DNA from: Lactiplantibacillus mudanjiangensis
GTDB lineage: Bacteria > Bacillota > Bacilli > Lactobacillales > Lactobacillaceae
Assembly (NCBI RefSeq): GCF_005405385.1
Contig: NZ_BJDY01000002.1
Span: forward strand, 186,001 to 250,000
Length of the DNA stretch: 64,000 bases
Reading direction: 5' to 3'
Within the stretch, counting starts at the first letter, position 1, and each line of letters opens with the position of its first letter. Under the pieces are notes generated by a model, which saw only the letters and a program-made list of their open reading frames with translations, searched no databases and was not told the DNA's origin. Positions 43,025 to 52,375 of the stretch are shown here, piece after piece. The position numbers and the translations under genes were made by a program.

Positions 43025-43480
43025 GTGCGCCAACAATTTGAAGAGCACCCTGAAATCGACCCTGATGATCCACTGATTGTCATTCAGGCGGCCGCAGAAA
43101 CCGGGCAAGTGCCGGATTTAGAAACGTATTTAGCACAATTTCAGGCATCACCAACTGGTATTATTCCAATCAAAACGCCGGACCGATTAGTGATGATTAA
43201 AGTTCAAACCATTGTATCGGTCGAAATTCAAGCTAATTTATTGTGTCTATACACCACTGGTGAGACCGTTCAAACTCGGGACACGTTACGGCATTTTATG
43301 CAGCGCTTGCCAGGGACAACGTTTGTTCAAGTATCCAAACATGGCCTGTTAAATTTAGATCATTTACGCTCGTTAGAGGACAGCTTTTCCGGTAATATGA
43401 CTGCAATTTTAGCCAATCAAGTTAAAGCAGATGTCAGTCGAAAATATGTTAAAAATTTGATGCAGCGACTAGGCATTTAA
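43025..43480 (+). CDS. LytTR DNA-binding domain regulator
   Basis: About 151 residues, starting at GTG 43025, eight bases after GGAGG; the ATG at 43010 is part of that ribosome site. LytTR domain at about 45-150: IIPIKTPDRLVMIKVQTIVSVE, ETVQTRDTLRHFMQRLPGTTFVQVSKHGLLNLDHL (in parts), NQVKADVSRKYVKNLMQRLG. It is nearer to the standard LytTR than the copy at 4986. Followed by DUF3021 after 13 bases and preceded by an ABC exporter, which it probably controls. Confidence 0.9.
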   Translation: MRQQFEEHPEIDPDDPLIVIQAAAETGQVPDLETYLAQFQASPTGIIPIKTPDRLVMIKVQTIVSVEIQANLLCLYTTGETVQTRDTLRHFMQRLPGTTFVQVSKHGLLNLDHLRSLEDSFSGNMTAILANQVKADVSRKYVKNLMQRLGI

Positions 43481-43493
43481 AGGAGGCAAAAAC

Positions 43494-43904
43494 GTGAATA
43501 AGGTTTTACGCTATGCGATGCAGGGAGCGGGATATGGGAGCGTTGCCTACTTATTGTTGCTGGCGAGTCATTTAGAAAATTGGCCGCATAGTTCTGGTCG
43601 CATTGTGAGTGTCTTGTTGATGAGCGCGGCGATCGGGATTTTAACGTTGGTATTTGATAGTGATCGCTTGAGTTTCTTAGCGGCGCTTGGCATTCATTTT
43701 GTGGGCACCTTTGTGCTCGTAATTGGCATGCTAAGTTATCAAGGCGTGCCTACTAATTGGCCGGCAGCGGGTGCGATTTGGTCGTTTGGTTGGTCGTATA
43801 TTGTGATTTATGTGGGCATTTATGCAGTTGTCCGATTCAATCAGCATTTGCGGGTGACTAAGATTAATCAAGCCTTGTTGAAACGGAATCAGTCGCAGAA
43901 GTAA
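43494..43904 (+). CDS. DUF3021 family membrane protein
   Basis: 136 residues, four predicted helices (about 14-27, 40-55, 62-85 and 95-118), GTG start after AAGGAGG. The same position and topology as the DUF3021 gene at 5432 but low sequence similarity. Probable membrane partner of LytTR. It is last in the ABC-LytTR-DUF3021 operon and its stop touches a long terminator. Confidence 0.85.
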   Translation: MNKVLRYAMQGAGYGSVAYLLLLASHLENWPHSSGRIVSVLLMSAAIGILTLVFDSDRLSFLAALGIHFVGTFVLVIGMLSYQGVPTNWPAAGAIWSFGWSYIVIYVGIYAVVRFNQHLRVTKINQALLKRNQSQK

Positions 43905-43981
43905 GCATGGATGATTAATTATTGGTTTGTTTGACTTAGATCGGTCAATTAAACGGATAATTATCATCCATGCTTTTTTTG
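43903..43981 (+). terminator. Long hairpin terminator
   Basis: AAGCATGGATGATTAATTAT (43903-43922) pairs with 43957-43975 with one bulged base, followed by T-run. A smaller stem TTGAC/GTCAA is inside. Confidence 0.88.
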
Positions 43982-44095
43982 CACTATTTACTAAAAAATT
44001 ACATTAATTTGATTTTATTAGTTTTTCGGGATTGCTAAAATTAACTCATTTAGGAGAATGGTTACAAAAAACTGTAGATGGGAGACAGTGGATTA

Positions 44096-44635
44096 ATGAC
44101 GTTTTATCCAAGTGAGTTACTGCCACATTTGTTGACTAACGGGATTTATAATCAATTAGTGACGGCATATGCCTTGCTCATCATTTATTGGTTAGTTCGG
44201 TTAACACTTCGAAAACAGTTCAATCAGCAACTTGATCAATTTGTCTCAATGGGACTTCTTAAGAAAATTAATTATATGGATTTAGATCCGTTACTAAAAA
44301 AATTGAAACAACTTATTCGTTTGACCCAAATTACGGCCATTATCATGATTATTCTGACCTTAGTCACACAATTTGAGCTAGTTGCCAGAATTACACAACT
44401 AGCGTTTGGATTTTTAGTGCTGATCGTCTTTATTTTTCAGGCCAGAGTAGTGAGCCATTGGCAGCAGCAAAAAACAATGATCAAACTAAATTTTAAGGTA
44501 GTCACCGATCAAAGCGTTGCCTATAATCAGTTATACCGAACCTATCTCATATATGTGATTGTGTCAGATGTTTTTTGGCTACCAGTCTGTCTGTTGGTGA
44601 TGGATTTGATTAATATAGCGGTTTATTTATTTTAA
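44096..44635 (+). CDS. hypothetical membrane protein, about 179 aa
   Basis: Four predicted helices: about 20-37, 80-98, 103-120 and 155-175; between 1 and 2 is a cytosolic linker with LLKKLKQLIR. No known family recognised. Start choice: ATG 44096 ten bases after GGGAGA, or 44078 with AGGAG further upstream. It follows the LytTR operon terminator and precedes a broken SMI1/KNR4 gene. Confidence 0.7.
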   Translation: MTFYPSELLPHLLTNGIYNQLVTAYALLIIYWLVRLTLRKQFNQQLDQFVSMGLLKKINYMDLDPLLKKLKQLIRLTQITAIIMIILTLVTQFELVARITQLAFGFLVLIVFIFQARVVSHWQQQKTMIKLNFKVVTDQSVAYNQLYRTYLIYVIVSDVFWLPVCLLVMDLINIAVYLF

Positions 44636-44754
44636 GAATCAAATTGAGTAGTAGCAATAAAGTAACCAAACTTAAATAGTTCAAATTTGGGCACAACAAA
44701 TAATGACATACGAATCTAAAATAAAGCATCGTGACAAAGTAGGGAGTTTTAATA

Positions 44755-45295
44755 ATGAATGAGCGAATGTTGGTAGCAATCAATGGGTTGAAAACGCTGA
44801 CGAATAATGGTCAAAAATCGTTTCAAATTGTCAATATTGGTGGGGTATTTGAAGAAAAAATGAGTTTTAATACACCAATTAGCGTGGAAGACCTTCAATT
44901 AATGAAGCAATTGGCGTTACCGAGCGATTATTATGACTTGTTGCAACTCTCAAATGGCTTATCACTATTTCAAGACAGCTTTCAAGGGATGGCTTTAGGT
45001 GGGGCAGTTTGTGAGATATATGATGCCGAAACGGTGTGCCAGAAAATGGTTTCGTCAACTGCCGACCGACTTAGTTTCCATTCTTTGGCTACGTGATTTA
45101 GGTGAAATGTGCATTAGCCAGCAACATTATTTAAGTCAGCAAACTTATTTGACCAATCCTGGCATTACGAATGACTCATTTTTAAATTATGATTTTGCGG
45201 ACTGGTTGGTTTATTTCATTTTACTTGCTATCAAGCGTTTACAGAGGCAAAGTAAACTTAAACGGCTTTTCAGTAGAAAGCAGGGATCAGAATGA
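44755..45295 (+). pseudogene. SMI1/KNR4 domain protein, frameshifted
   Basis: First frame from ATG 44755 has the SMI1/KNR4 core (LALPSDYYDLLQLSNGLSLF at about residues 52-71), then leaves the family pattern after CQKMV and stops at 45096. The next frame gives the continuation QLPTDLVSILWLRDLGEMCI to 45295. A frameshift near 45050 is the simple explanation. Members act as immunity proteins against polymorphic toxins in bacteria or bind other proteins; here no toxin gene is next to it. The end overlaps fetA by four bases. Confidence 0.75.
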
Positions 45296-45939
45296 ACGTT
45301 TTTGAGCTTGAACAAGTCAGTTATGTACCGAATGATCATCATGTGTTAGACGAGATTATCATGACGGTTCCGGCCGGTGACTATCTGACGATTACTGGGC
45401 CATCTGGTTCAGGAAAGAGTACATTATTACGCCTGCTAGCCAGTTTATTAACGCCAACGAGTGGCCAGCTGAACTTTATGGGGCAACCGCAGTCTAGCTA
45501 TGATAAACCGACTTATCGTAAACGGGTTTCTTATTGCTTCCAGCAACCGACATTGTTCGGTGAAACGGTCCAAGATAATTTGGCCTTCCCGTTTACCATT
45601 CGAGGGTTGCCATTTGATCAATTGGCGGCATCAGCAGCACTAGATAAAGTGGATCTCACTGATCGAACATTGACACAACCGATCGTGGAATTATCTGGTG
45701 GTGAAAAGCAACGTGTGGCTTTGATTCGCAATTTGATGTTCCCACCAGAAGTGTTGCTGCTAGATGAAGTGACCGCGGGACTGGATAAGGAAACTAAAAC
45801 GATTGTTCATCGACTTATTGACGATTATCATCGGCAACAACTCACGATTTTATCTGTGACGCATGATGACAGTGAATTGGCCAGTGCGACGAACATGATT
45901 GAGATTCGTGATGGCAGATTGGAGGGACAACATGACTAA
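45292..45939 (+). CDS. fetA: FetA-like ABC ATP-binding protein (iron export)
   Basis: 215 residues. Walker A GPSGSGKST (about 38-46), signature LSGGEKQRVALIRN, Walker B LLLDEVTAGLD, switch HDDS. The order YCFQQPTLFGETVQDNLAFPF is typical of the YbbL/FetA group. In E. coli FetAB exports iron and protects against H2O2. The gene overlaps the next one (fetB) by eight bases. Confidence 0.88.
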   Translation: MNVFELEQVSYVPNDHHVLDEIIMTVPAGDYLTITGPSGSGKSTLLRLLASLLTPTSGQLNFMGQPQSSYDKPTYRKRVSYCFQQPTLFGETVQDNLAFPFTIRGLPFDQLAASAALDKVDLTDRTLTQPIVELSGGEKQRVALIRNLMFPPEVLLLDEVTAGLDKETKTIVHRLIDDYHRQQLTILSVTHDDSELASATNMIEIRDGRLEGQHD

Positions 45940-46699
45940 TTTAATTGTCAGCCCACTAGCGTTAAGTTTTGCGGTAACCCTAGTGGTCATTGCGCTAATT
46001 ATCAATTGGCACGAACGTATCGGTCTTGAAAAAGATATTATTGTCGGGGTTATACGTGCAGTGATTCAATTAACGGTCGTGGGTTATGTGTTAACTTATG
46101 TGATCAAGCTCGACCGTGGGTGGTTAACCGGTGGTATGGTGGCGATTATCTTATTGAATGCCGCGTATAATGCGGGTAAACGAGCCAACAAAATGCCACA
46201 TGCGTTTATCATTAGTGGTTTGGCCTTACTAGTAGCGACTGGATTAACCTTGTGTTTGTTGTTAGTCGTTGGGACGATTAAATTTACGCCGAGCCAAGTG
46301 GTGCCAATCACTGGGATGATTGCCAGTAATGCCATGATCGCAATCGGGTTAGCCTATCGGAGTTTAGCCGCTAGCTTTCACGATCAGCGCCAAGCAATTT
46401 TAGAACGACTCGCGTTAGGTGCGACGATGAAACAAGCCGCGTCAAAACTCGTGCGTCAAGCGATTCGGATGGGCATGGCACCAACGATTGACTCCGCTAA
46501 AACGGTGGGACTAGTTAGTTTACCGGGAATGATGTCCGGGTTGATCTTTGCTGGAATTAATCCAACGAAAGCCATTATGTATCAGATTATGGTCACGTTC
46601 ATGCTGTTAGCAGCGACTAGCATTGGCAGTGTTATTGCCTGTTACTTGATGTATCCGCAATATTTCAATCAGGATTTGCAACTAAATCATGAGTTTTAG
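45932..46699 (+). CDS. fetB: FetB-like ABC permease (UPF0014)
   Basis: 255 residues from ATG 45932, six bases after GGAGGG. Seven predicted helices. UPF0014 signature: VGVIRAVIQLTVVGYVL near 40-56 and LALGATMKQAASKLVRQAIR, then PTIDSAKTVGLVSLPGMMSG. Membrane part of the FetAB metal exporter. Overlaps fetA. A short GC hairpin with T-run (about 46703-46734) may end the operon. Confidence 0.92.
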   Translation: MTNLIVSPLALSFAVTLVVIALIINWHERIGLEKDIIVGVIRAVIQLTVVGYVLTYVIKLDRGWLTGGMVAIILLNAAYNAGKRANKMPHAFIISGLALLVATGLTLCLLLVVGTIKFTPSQVVPITGMIASNAMIAIGLAYRSLAASFHDQRQAILERLALGATMKQAASKLVRQAIRMGMAPTIDSAKTVGLVSLPGMMSGLIFAGINPTKAIMYQIMVTFMLLAATSIGSVIACYLMYPQYFNQDLQLNHEF

Positions 46700-46812
46700 C
46701 GAGCCGGGTTAACCACTTGGCCCGTTTTTTTAACCGGTTAGCTCAGAAGAACATGACAATTAAGTGATTGGCAGTATACTAAGAACATTAAAAATTTTGG
46801 AGGACTAACAAT

Positions 46813-47343
46813 ATGCAAACTTTAAGTCTAACTAATCTTGTTTTAGGGGCCTGGCTACTCATTGTCATTATTCGTCGTCAATTGGCGGCTAAAGTTATTC
46901 GGTTTAAAGCTATGTTTTTCGGGTTAGTGATTTTATTTGGATTAACCTCACTTTACGATGCCTTTTCACAACAACATCTGACGATCACTTGGTCACAAGC
47001 ATTGCTCTTTGGCGGTCTTAGTGGGGTCAGTGCCATTGGCTTTGGCTTGTTACGGGCGCTAACGTATCACTTATGGGTCAACGATGACGGCTTGGTGATG
47101 CGACAAGGTAATTGGCTCACTTTAGTCTTATGGGTGATCAGTATTGGTGGTCATTTGGCGATCGATCAATTGTGGACTGGTAGTTCAACGACTTTAATCC
47201 TATATATTGGCGTGACCCTGTTGGTGCAACGTGGTGGTGTTTGGTGGCGCGCGCAAGCAGCTTTTCCAACGGAGATGCAAGCTAATGCGCACTTACAAGC
47301 GCAGCATCACGAGCGTCGGCAACGTCAGCGAGAACGCGACTAG
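46813..47343 (+). CDS. hypothetical membrane protein, CcdC-like/DUF1453 pattern
   Basis: 176 residues, four to five predicted helices and a charged C-terminal tail rich in Gln, His and Arg (about 155-176). N-terminal IIRRQLAAKVIRFKAMFF and GFGLLRALTYHLWVNDDG fit the DUF1453/CcdC-like group, but the match is weak. AGGAC ribosome site. Function unknown; it is a single gene between fetB and an oxidoreductase. Confidence 0.65.
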   Translation: MQTLSLTNLVLGAWLLIVIIRRQLAAKVIRFKAMFFGLVILFGLTSLYDAFSQQHLTITWSQALLFGGLSGVSAIGFGLLRALTYHLWVNDDGLVMRQGNWLTLVLWVISIGGHLAIDQLWTGSSTTLILYIGVTLLVQRGGVWWRAQAAFPTEMQANAHLQAQHHERRQRQRERD

Positions 47344-47409
47344 CGTGAAAAGTTGCGTTTTAAGTGGTAACGTTAGGCTAAGTCAAAGTTGATGAAGGGT
47401 GATTTTTGA

Positions 47410-48360
47410 ATGAAAGCACTAACGTTTACCGAGTTTGGTGCAGCGTCAGTTTTACAGTATATAACCGTTGCTGACCCAATTGTGACTGCTGAAACCGTCT
47501 TGGTTAAAACCACTTATATTGGGTTGAATTATGCTGATATTTATCGCCGTCAGGGCACGTATCATTTAGCGGACCATACACCTTATATTGATGGTTATGA
47601 AGGTATTGGTGTGATTGTCGAAGTGGGGTCAGCAGTAACCGACTATGCTATTGGTGATCGGGTCATGTTTGTCGATGTGCCACTGGCTAATGCGGAACTG
47701 GTTGCGGTGCCAGTCGCTAATGTTATTCGAGTACCAGATTTACTATCAGATCAGTTTGCAGCTAGTATTGGGCTGCAAGGGTTAACTGCGGATTTCTTAG
47801 CACATGATTTAGCTCAAAATCAACCCGGCGATCGGGTGCTGATTCATGGCATTAGCGGTGGTGTGGGTCAAATATTGTCACAGATGTTAACGGCAGATGG
47901 CTGTCAGGTTTATGGTGTGGCCTCAACGCCAGCTAAGCAACGGTTGGCCTTAGATGCCGGTGCCGAAAAAGTCTTCTTGCGCCATGACGATTGGGCGAAA
48001 GATTATCATGACTACTTTGCGACTGTTTTTGATGGTGTGGGTAAAACGGTGCCATTAAGCCTGCAGTTAACGGCGACGCGTGGCCGTATTGTCTTTTATG
48101 GTATGGCTGGTGGCAATCCGCCTAAAGTTGATCCGTTAGCGCTGATGCAAGGGTCAAAGAGCTTGATGACTGGTGATTTGTGGGACTTCTTGATTGATGC
48201 GCCGTCGCGACAAAAGCGAGCAGCTCGTTTATTCGGTTATGTTCAACGTCAGCAAATCACGTTGAACGTACCAACGATTTTTCCGTTAGCTGAAGGGGCT
48301 CAAGCACATGAGGCCTTGGAGCAAGGTAAAGTCGCGGGTAAGATTTTGTTGCAACCATAG
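47410..48360 (+). CDS. quinone oxidoreductase, MDR superfamily
   Basis: 316 residues. Typical QOR features: NYADIYRRQGTYHL near 39-52, DGYEGIGVIVEVG, HGISGGVGQILSQM (about 142-155) as nucleotide-binding loop, and HEALEQGKVAGKILL at the end. No zinc ligands. It reduces quinones with NADPH. It stands alone, 187 bases before a TetR gene with its own operators. Confidence 0.92.
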   Translation: MKALTFTEFGAASVLQYITVADPIVTAETVLVKTTYIGLNYADIYRRQGTYHLADHTPYIDGYEGIGVIVEVGSAVTDYAIGDRVMFVDVPLANAELVAVPVANVIRVPDLLSDQFAASIGLQGLTADFLAHDLAQNQPGDRVLIHGISGGVGQILSQMLTADGCQVYGVASTPAKQRLALDAGAEKVFLRHDDWAKDYHDYFATVFDGVGKTVPLSLQLTATRGRIVFYGMAGGNPPKVDPLALMQGSKSLMTGDLWDFLIDAPSRQKRAARLFGYVQRQQITLNVPTIFPLAEGAQAHEALEQGKVAGKILLQP

Positions 48361-48453
48361 CCTTGATTAATGATCTAAGTTATCGTGGATAACTTGGATC
48401 ATTTTTTTGAAGGTATTGACAAAGTGGTCGTTGGCTGTTAAATTAATCATCAT

Positions 48454-48528
48454 TGACCGATAGTCAGTTTTGAAATGAAGACTAATATTGATCAAGTTTT
48501 TTTTAAAATCAAAAATGACCAATAGTCA
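48454..48528. promoter_or_regulatory. Two TetR-type operators upstream of the TetR-LepA operon
   Basis: TGACCGATAGTCA (48454-48466) and TGACCAATAGTCA (48516-48528) differ by one base. Each has the ends TGAC and GTCA, an inverted repeat with 5-base centre. The second ends five bases before the GGAGG of the TetR gene. Likely autoregulation. Confidence 0.8.
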
Positions 48529-48546
48529 AAAATGGAGGTCTTAACG

Positions 48547-49200
48547 ATGAATAGCTTAACCACCGGCCAAAAAGCCGAAAAAGCGCGGGCGATTGCGACT
48601 GCCGCACAACAACAATTTGAACAAAAGTCGTTCAGTCAAATTACAATGGCTGCGATTGCAAAACAGGCCGGTTGTTCAAAAGGTACGTTATTTAATTACT
48701 ATGAAAGTAAAGAAAGTTTGTTCATGACGCTACTACTTGATGGCTACTGTGATTATTTTGAAGGTATCATCAAACAAGTCGACGGACAAACTTTAGATCT
48801 CACGCAGTTTGCAGCACTCTTACTGACTGAAACAGCCAACTTAATCGATCACCATGCAACCTTATTACGGTTGAATGCATTACGTGGTCCGATCTTAGAA
48901 CAAGGCGCGAATTTAGCACAAACAATCGCTCATCGTCAGGCTTTGTACGATGTAAATGAACGGTTAGCACAAGCCATCTGTACGCAAATTCCGACCTTGA
49001 CGGTGGCTGAAGTCAGTCAATTATACTTAGTTCAAAGTGCTATTATTAGCGGTTTAATGAACTTAGCGGCGTTAGATGAGTTTCAGCAACGCCCATTAAT
49101 TGAACAGAACTTTGAACACTTTAAAATTAATATCAAAACTGATGCGGTGACAAGCTTTAAGTATTATTTGCTGGGCCGCTATCCAACATTGACCTTATAA
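48547..49200 (+). CDS. TetR family transcriptional regulator
   Basis: 217 residues from ATG 48547, seven bases after GGAGG. Helix-turn-helix ITMAAIAKQAGCSKGTLFNY (about 32-51), then YESKESLF. C-terminal helical domain of unknown ligand. It is the first gene of an operon with the LepA-like GTPase, 17 bases apart, and has two likely operators in front. So the GTPase is probably induced by a small molecule. Confidence 0.93.
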   Translation: MNSLTTGQKAEKARAIATAAQQQFEQKSFSQITMAAIAKQAGCSKGTLFNYYESKESLFMTLLLDGYCDYFEGIIKQVDGQTLDLTQFAALLLTETANLIDHHATLLRLNALRGPILEQGANLAQTIAHRQALYDVNERLAQAICTQIPTLTVAEVSQLYLVQSAIISGLMNLAALDEFQQRPLIEQNFEHFKINIKTDAVTSFKYYLLGRYPTLTL

Positions 49201-49217
49201 GGGAGACTAGAAAGATT

Positions 49218-51011
49218 ATGGAAACAAGTCACATCCGCAACTTTGCGATTATTGCACATATTGATCATGGCAAATCAACGTTAGCGGATCGGATTATGGA
49301 ACAAACCGCAACGGTTAGTCAGCGGGAAAGTAAAGCCCAATTGTTAGATGATTTGGCAGTGGAACAAGCTCACGGGGTGACGGTTAAGTCGCGTACCGTG
49401 CGTAATTTTTATACGGCGGCTGATGGTCAAGAATATGAATATAACTTGATCGACACACCAGGGCACGTCGATTTTTCATATGAAGTGTCTAAAAGTTTGG
49501 CCGCCAGTGATGGTGCCATCTTATTAGTTGATGCCACTCAGGGCGTTCAAGCCCAAACGGTGGCCAATTTACGTTTGGCTTTAAAAAACGGTCTCAAGGT
49601 TTTACCGGTTATTAACAAGATCGATAGTGCGATGGCCGAAGTTGAACGGACTGAACAACAGATTAAACAATTGGCTGTTCAGTTTTTGGATAGTCCGATT
49701 TTAAAGATTTCAGCGAAAACCGGACTAGGTGTAGATGCGGTCTTAGAAGCGATCAAAGACTATTTTCCAGCACCAGCGGGTCAGACTAAAGCACCATTGA
49801 AAGCCTTAGTCTTTGACTCGGTTTATGATCCGTTCAAAGGGATCATTGCCTATGTTCGTATTGTCGATGGTCAGCTCACTGCAAAGACACCCGTTTTGTT
49901 AATGGCGCATGATCAAAAATTACCGAACAAGGAAATTGGGAGCTTTATGCCTCAACTCACAGCATTGGACAGTCTTAATGTTGGAGAAGTCGGCTATTTG
50001 GTAACTGGATTAAAAGATCCACAAGCATTGCGGGTTGGTGATACGATTACCAGTCAAACGACACCAACAGCTCAAGCATTACCAGGATATGAACCGGCTA
50101 AATCAATGGTATTTGCAGGCTTTTATCCCAAAGACGATCATTATCATGATTTACAATTAGCCATTGAAAAGTTAGCTTTAAATGATTCATCGTTTCACTA
50201 CGCCGCCGAAGTTTCTGATGCCTTGGGGCCTGGGTTTCGATGTGGCTTTTTGGGGATTTTTCACTTACAAATTATTCGCGAACGCTTGCATGATGAATAT
50301 CAGCTAGATGTTTTGACAACTGCGCCCAACGTAACGTATCGGGTGCATTTGAAAACTGATGACACGTTAATGGTCAATAATCCGATTAAGTTTCCTTATT
50401 TTGCCGATATCGACTACGTTGAAGAACCGTTTTCAAACGCGACAATCACAACCGGAAACGATGTTCTAGGTGACGTGATGCAACTGGCTGATAGTCACAA
50501 GGGCCAATTGGTTGATATGGCTAATCAGGGCGACCTGATTGAACTGCATTATCGGTTACCCATTTCAGAAATTGCTTATGACTTTTTCAATGCGCTAAAG
50601 TCGATTTCACACGGTTATGCCACCTTAGAAACCACGTTTGCGGACTATGATATCGCGGATGTCGTCAAGGTAGAAGTCAACGTGAATTATGCCAAGGTCG
50701 ATGCCTTATCGTTTATTGTTCACCGCGAAGATGCGCCGGCAATGACGCAAAAACTCGTTGAAAAACTGAAACATACGATTCCACGTAAACTTTACCCGAT
50801 GCCTGCGCAAGCGATTGTTGAAGGTAAGTCGGTCGCACGCGTAGATGTGCCACCGTTGCGTAAGAATGCAGCGGTTAATGGTGAAAAGCGCAGTACATCT
50901 AAGAAGCAAGCATTGCTACGACGGCAAAGTGTTAATAAACGGCAAGCCGCGCAGAGTGATGTTACCTTGTCGCAGGATGTGTTCAATGCGGTGTTAGAAC
51001 TCTCGCTTTAA
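49218..51011 (+). CDS. LepA/EF4-like translational GTPase, divergent paralogue
   Basis: 597 residues, full EF4 length. G1 AHIDHGKST (13-21), G3 DTPGHVDF (79-86), G4 NKID, all present. But the G2 switch, RGITI in LepA, is HGVTV here, and the C-terminal LepA motif YGGDxxRKRKLL is replaced by NGEKRSTSKKQALLRR (about 555-570). EF4 lets ribosomes back-translocate and helps under ionic or cold stress. This copy is in a TetR-controlled operon, unlike housekeeping lepA, so it may be a specialised, inducible ribosome factor. A second lepA-like gene is known to me from L. plantarum annotations (lepA2). Ribosome protection against a drug is possible but not shown. Confidence 0.85.
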   Translation: METSHIRNFAIIAHIDHGKSTLADRIMEQTATVSQRESKAQLLDDLAVEQAHGVTVKSRTVRNFYTAADGQEYEYNLIDTPGHVDFSYEVSKSLAASDGAILLVDATQGVQAQTVANLRLALKNGLKVLPVINKIDSAMAEVERTEQQIKQLAVQFLDSPILKISAKTGLGVDAVLEAIKDYFPAPAGQTKAPLKALVFDSVYDPFKGIIAYVRIVDGQLTAKTPVLLMAHDQKLPNKEIGSFMPQLTALDSLNVGEVGYLVTGLKDPQALRVGDTITSQTTPTAQALPGYEPAKSMVFAGFYPKDDHYHDLQLAIEKLALNDSSFHYAAEVSDALGPGFRCGFLGIFHLQIIRERLHDEYQLDVLTTAPNVTYRVHLKTDDTLMVNNPIKFPYFADIDYVEEPFSNATITTGNDVLGDVMQLADSHKGQLVDMANQGDLIELHYRLPISEIAYDFFNALKSISHGYATLETTFADYDIADVVKVEVNVNYAKVDALSFIVHREDAPAMTQKLVEKLKHTIPRKLYPMPAQAIVEGKSVARVDVPPLRKNAAVNGEKRSTSKKQALLRRQSVNKRQAAQSDVTLSQDVFNAVLELSL

Positions 51012-51151
51012 TTGAACGTTTTGTTCAGTGTTGTCGAAACGCAATGGTTAATTTTGAAAACGAAGTCCAAAATCAGCGTTAAACCTGATCTGTATGAATG
51101 AACCAGGTATACTAAAAGCACTGATCAAGTTGAACGAAAGGACTGATAACG

Positions 51152-52129
51152 ATGCATTTAGGAATTTTAGGTTCTGGTAAAATTGTGCAAGATTTTTTAA
51201 CGATGGTGGGAGATATTCCATCAATTGAACTAACCGCAATCTTGGGTACGGCCCACAGTCACGACAAAATTGAACGGTTGCAAACAACTTATGGCATCAA
51301 ACGCGCATATACTGATTATGCGGAATTATTAGCCAATCCCACGATTGATACCGTCTATGTGGCGCTACCTAATCATTTACATTACGCCTTTACGAAACAA
51401 GCGTTACAACAAGGAAAAAATGTTATTTGTGAAAAGCCGTTTACGTTAGTGGCATCGCAATTAACGGAATTATCTGAACTGGCTTTAAGCCAAGATTTAG
51501 TGTTAATTGAAGCAATTACCAATCAGTATTTACCAAATTATCAAGCCATTAAACAAGCATTGCCGCAATTAGGCGCGTTAAAGATTGTGAGTTGCAATTA
51601 CTCACAATACTCTTCACGTTATGACGCCTTTAAGGCCGGCGATGTGTTACCCGCCTTTGATCCTCGTAAAGGCGGTGGTGCTTTGATGGATTTGAACATT
51701 TACAATATTCATTTTGTCGTTGGCTTATTAGGCGCCCCAACCGGCGTTCACTATTTACCAAACATTGAACGGCAGATTGATACGTCCGGTGTCTTAATCT
51801 TAGATTATCCAGACACTAAGGTGGTTTGCATTGGGGCCAAAGACAGCACCGCGCCAATTCAATCGACATTGGAGGGGACTGCAGGTTCAATCGTGGTTCA
51901 AGGACCAACCAATGAAGTGCCTAGTTTTGACCAACAAGTGCGACCTGAACCAGCGCAGTCGATAGATGTTAATACGCATCCCCACCGGATGTATGCAGAA
52001 TTTGTTAAATTCGACCAAGTTATTGCCGATCACGACATGGTATTCGTTCGGCAGCAGCTCGACCATTCCCAACAGGTGATGGCGGTTGTCGATCAGGCCT
52101 TGGCCGATGCACAATTAAAATTAGGATAA
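51152..52129 (+). CDS. Gfo/Idh/MocA family oxidoreductase
   Basis: 325 residues. N-terminal Rossmann motif LGILGSGKIVQDFL (about 3-16), then the conserved EKPF (about 94-97, CEKPFTL) and the C-terminal beta-sheet domain with KGGGALMDLNIYNIHFV. Family enzymes use NAD(P) on sugars, inositols or dihydrodiols. The substrate is unknown. AAAGGACTG precedes the ATG. Single gene with a strong terminator. Confidence 0.92.
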   Translation: MHLGILGSGKIVQDFLTMVGDIPSIELTAILGTAHSHDKIERLQTTYGIKRAYTDYAELLANPTIDTVYVALPNHLHYAFTKQALQQGKNVICEKPFTLVASQLTELSELALSQDLVLIEAITNQYLPNYQAIKQALPQLGALKIVSCNYSQYSSRYDAFKAGDVLPAFDPRKGGGALMDLNIYNIHFVVGLLGAPTGVHYLPNIERQIDTSGVLILDYPDTKVVCIGAKDSTAPIQSTLEGTAGSIVVQGPTNEVPSFDQQVRPEPAQSIDVNTHPHRMYAEFVKFDQVIADHDMVFVRQQLDHSQQVMAVVDQALADAQLKLG

Positions 52130-52132
52130 AAG

Positions 52133-52180
52133 ATAACCACGAACTAAACGTCAAATGACGCTCGGTTCGTGGTTATTTTT
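52133..52180 (+). terminator. Terminator after the Gfo/Idh/MocA gene
   Basis: ATAACCACGAAC (52133-52144) pairs with GTTCGTGGTTAT (52165-52176), T-run follows; an inner stem CGTCA/TGACG adds stability. Confidence 0.93.
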
Positions 52181-52375
52181 GTGGGGCTATTTAATTGATT
52201 TTAAGCTAATAGACTCTCAATGCCGACCGGCAAAGATTAGTGAAATCATCCGACTGGCTAATCTTTACTGTAGTATAATCACTTTGGTAGATAGGACCTA
52301 ACATTGAAAACTGATTAGTTATATTAACAAATGGAGAGTTATTAAAACGATAAGATAATAATAAGAGGTGGGTAG

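Noticed and set aside
44999-45295. 98-residue separate gene
   Set aside because: It has no ribosome site and continues the SMI1/KNR4 pattern in a shifted frame.
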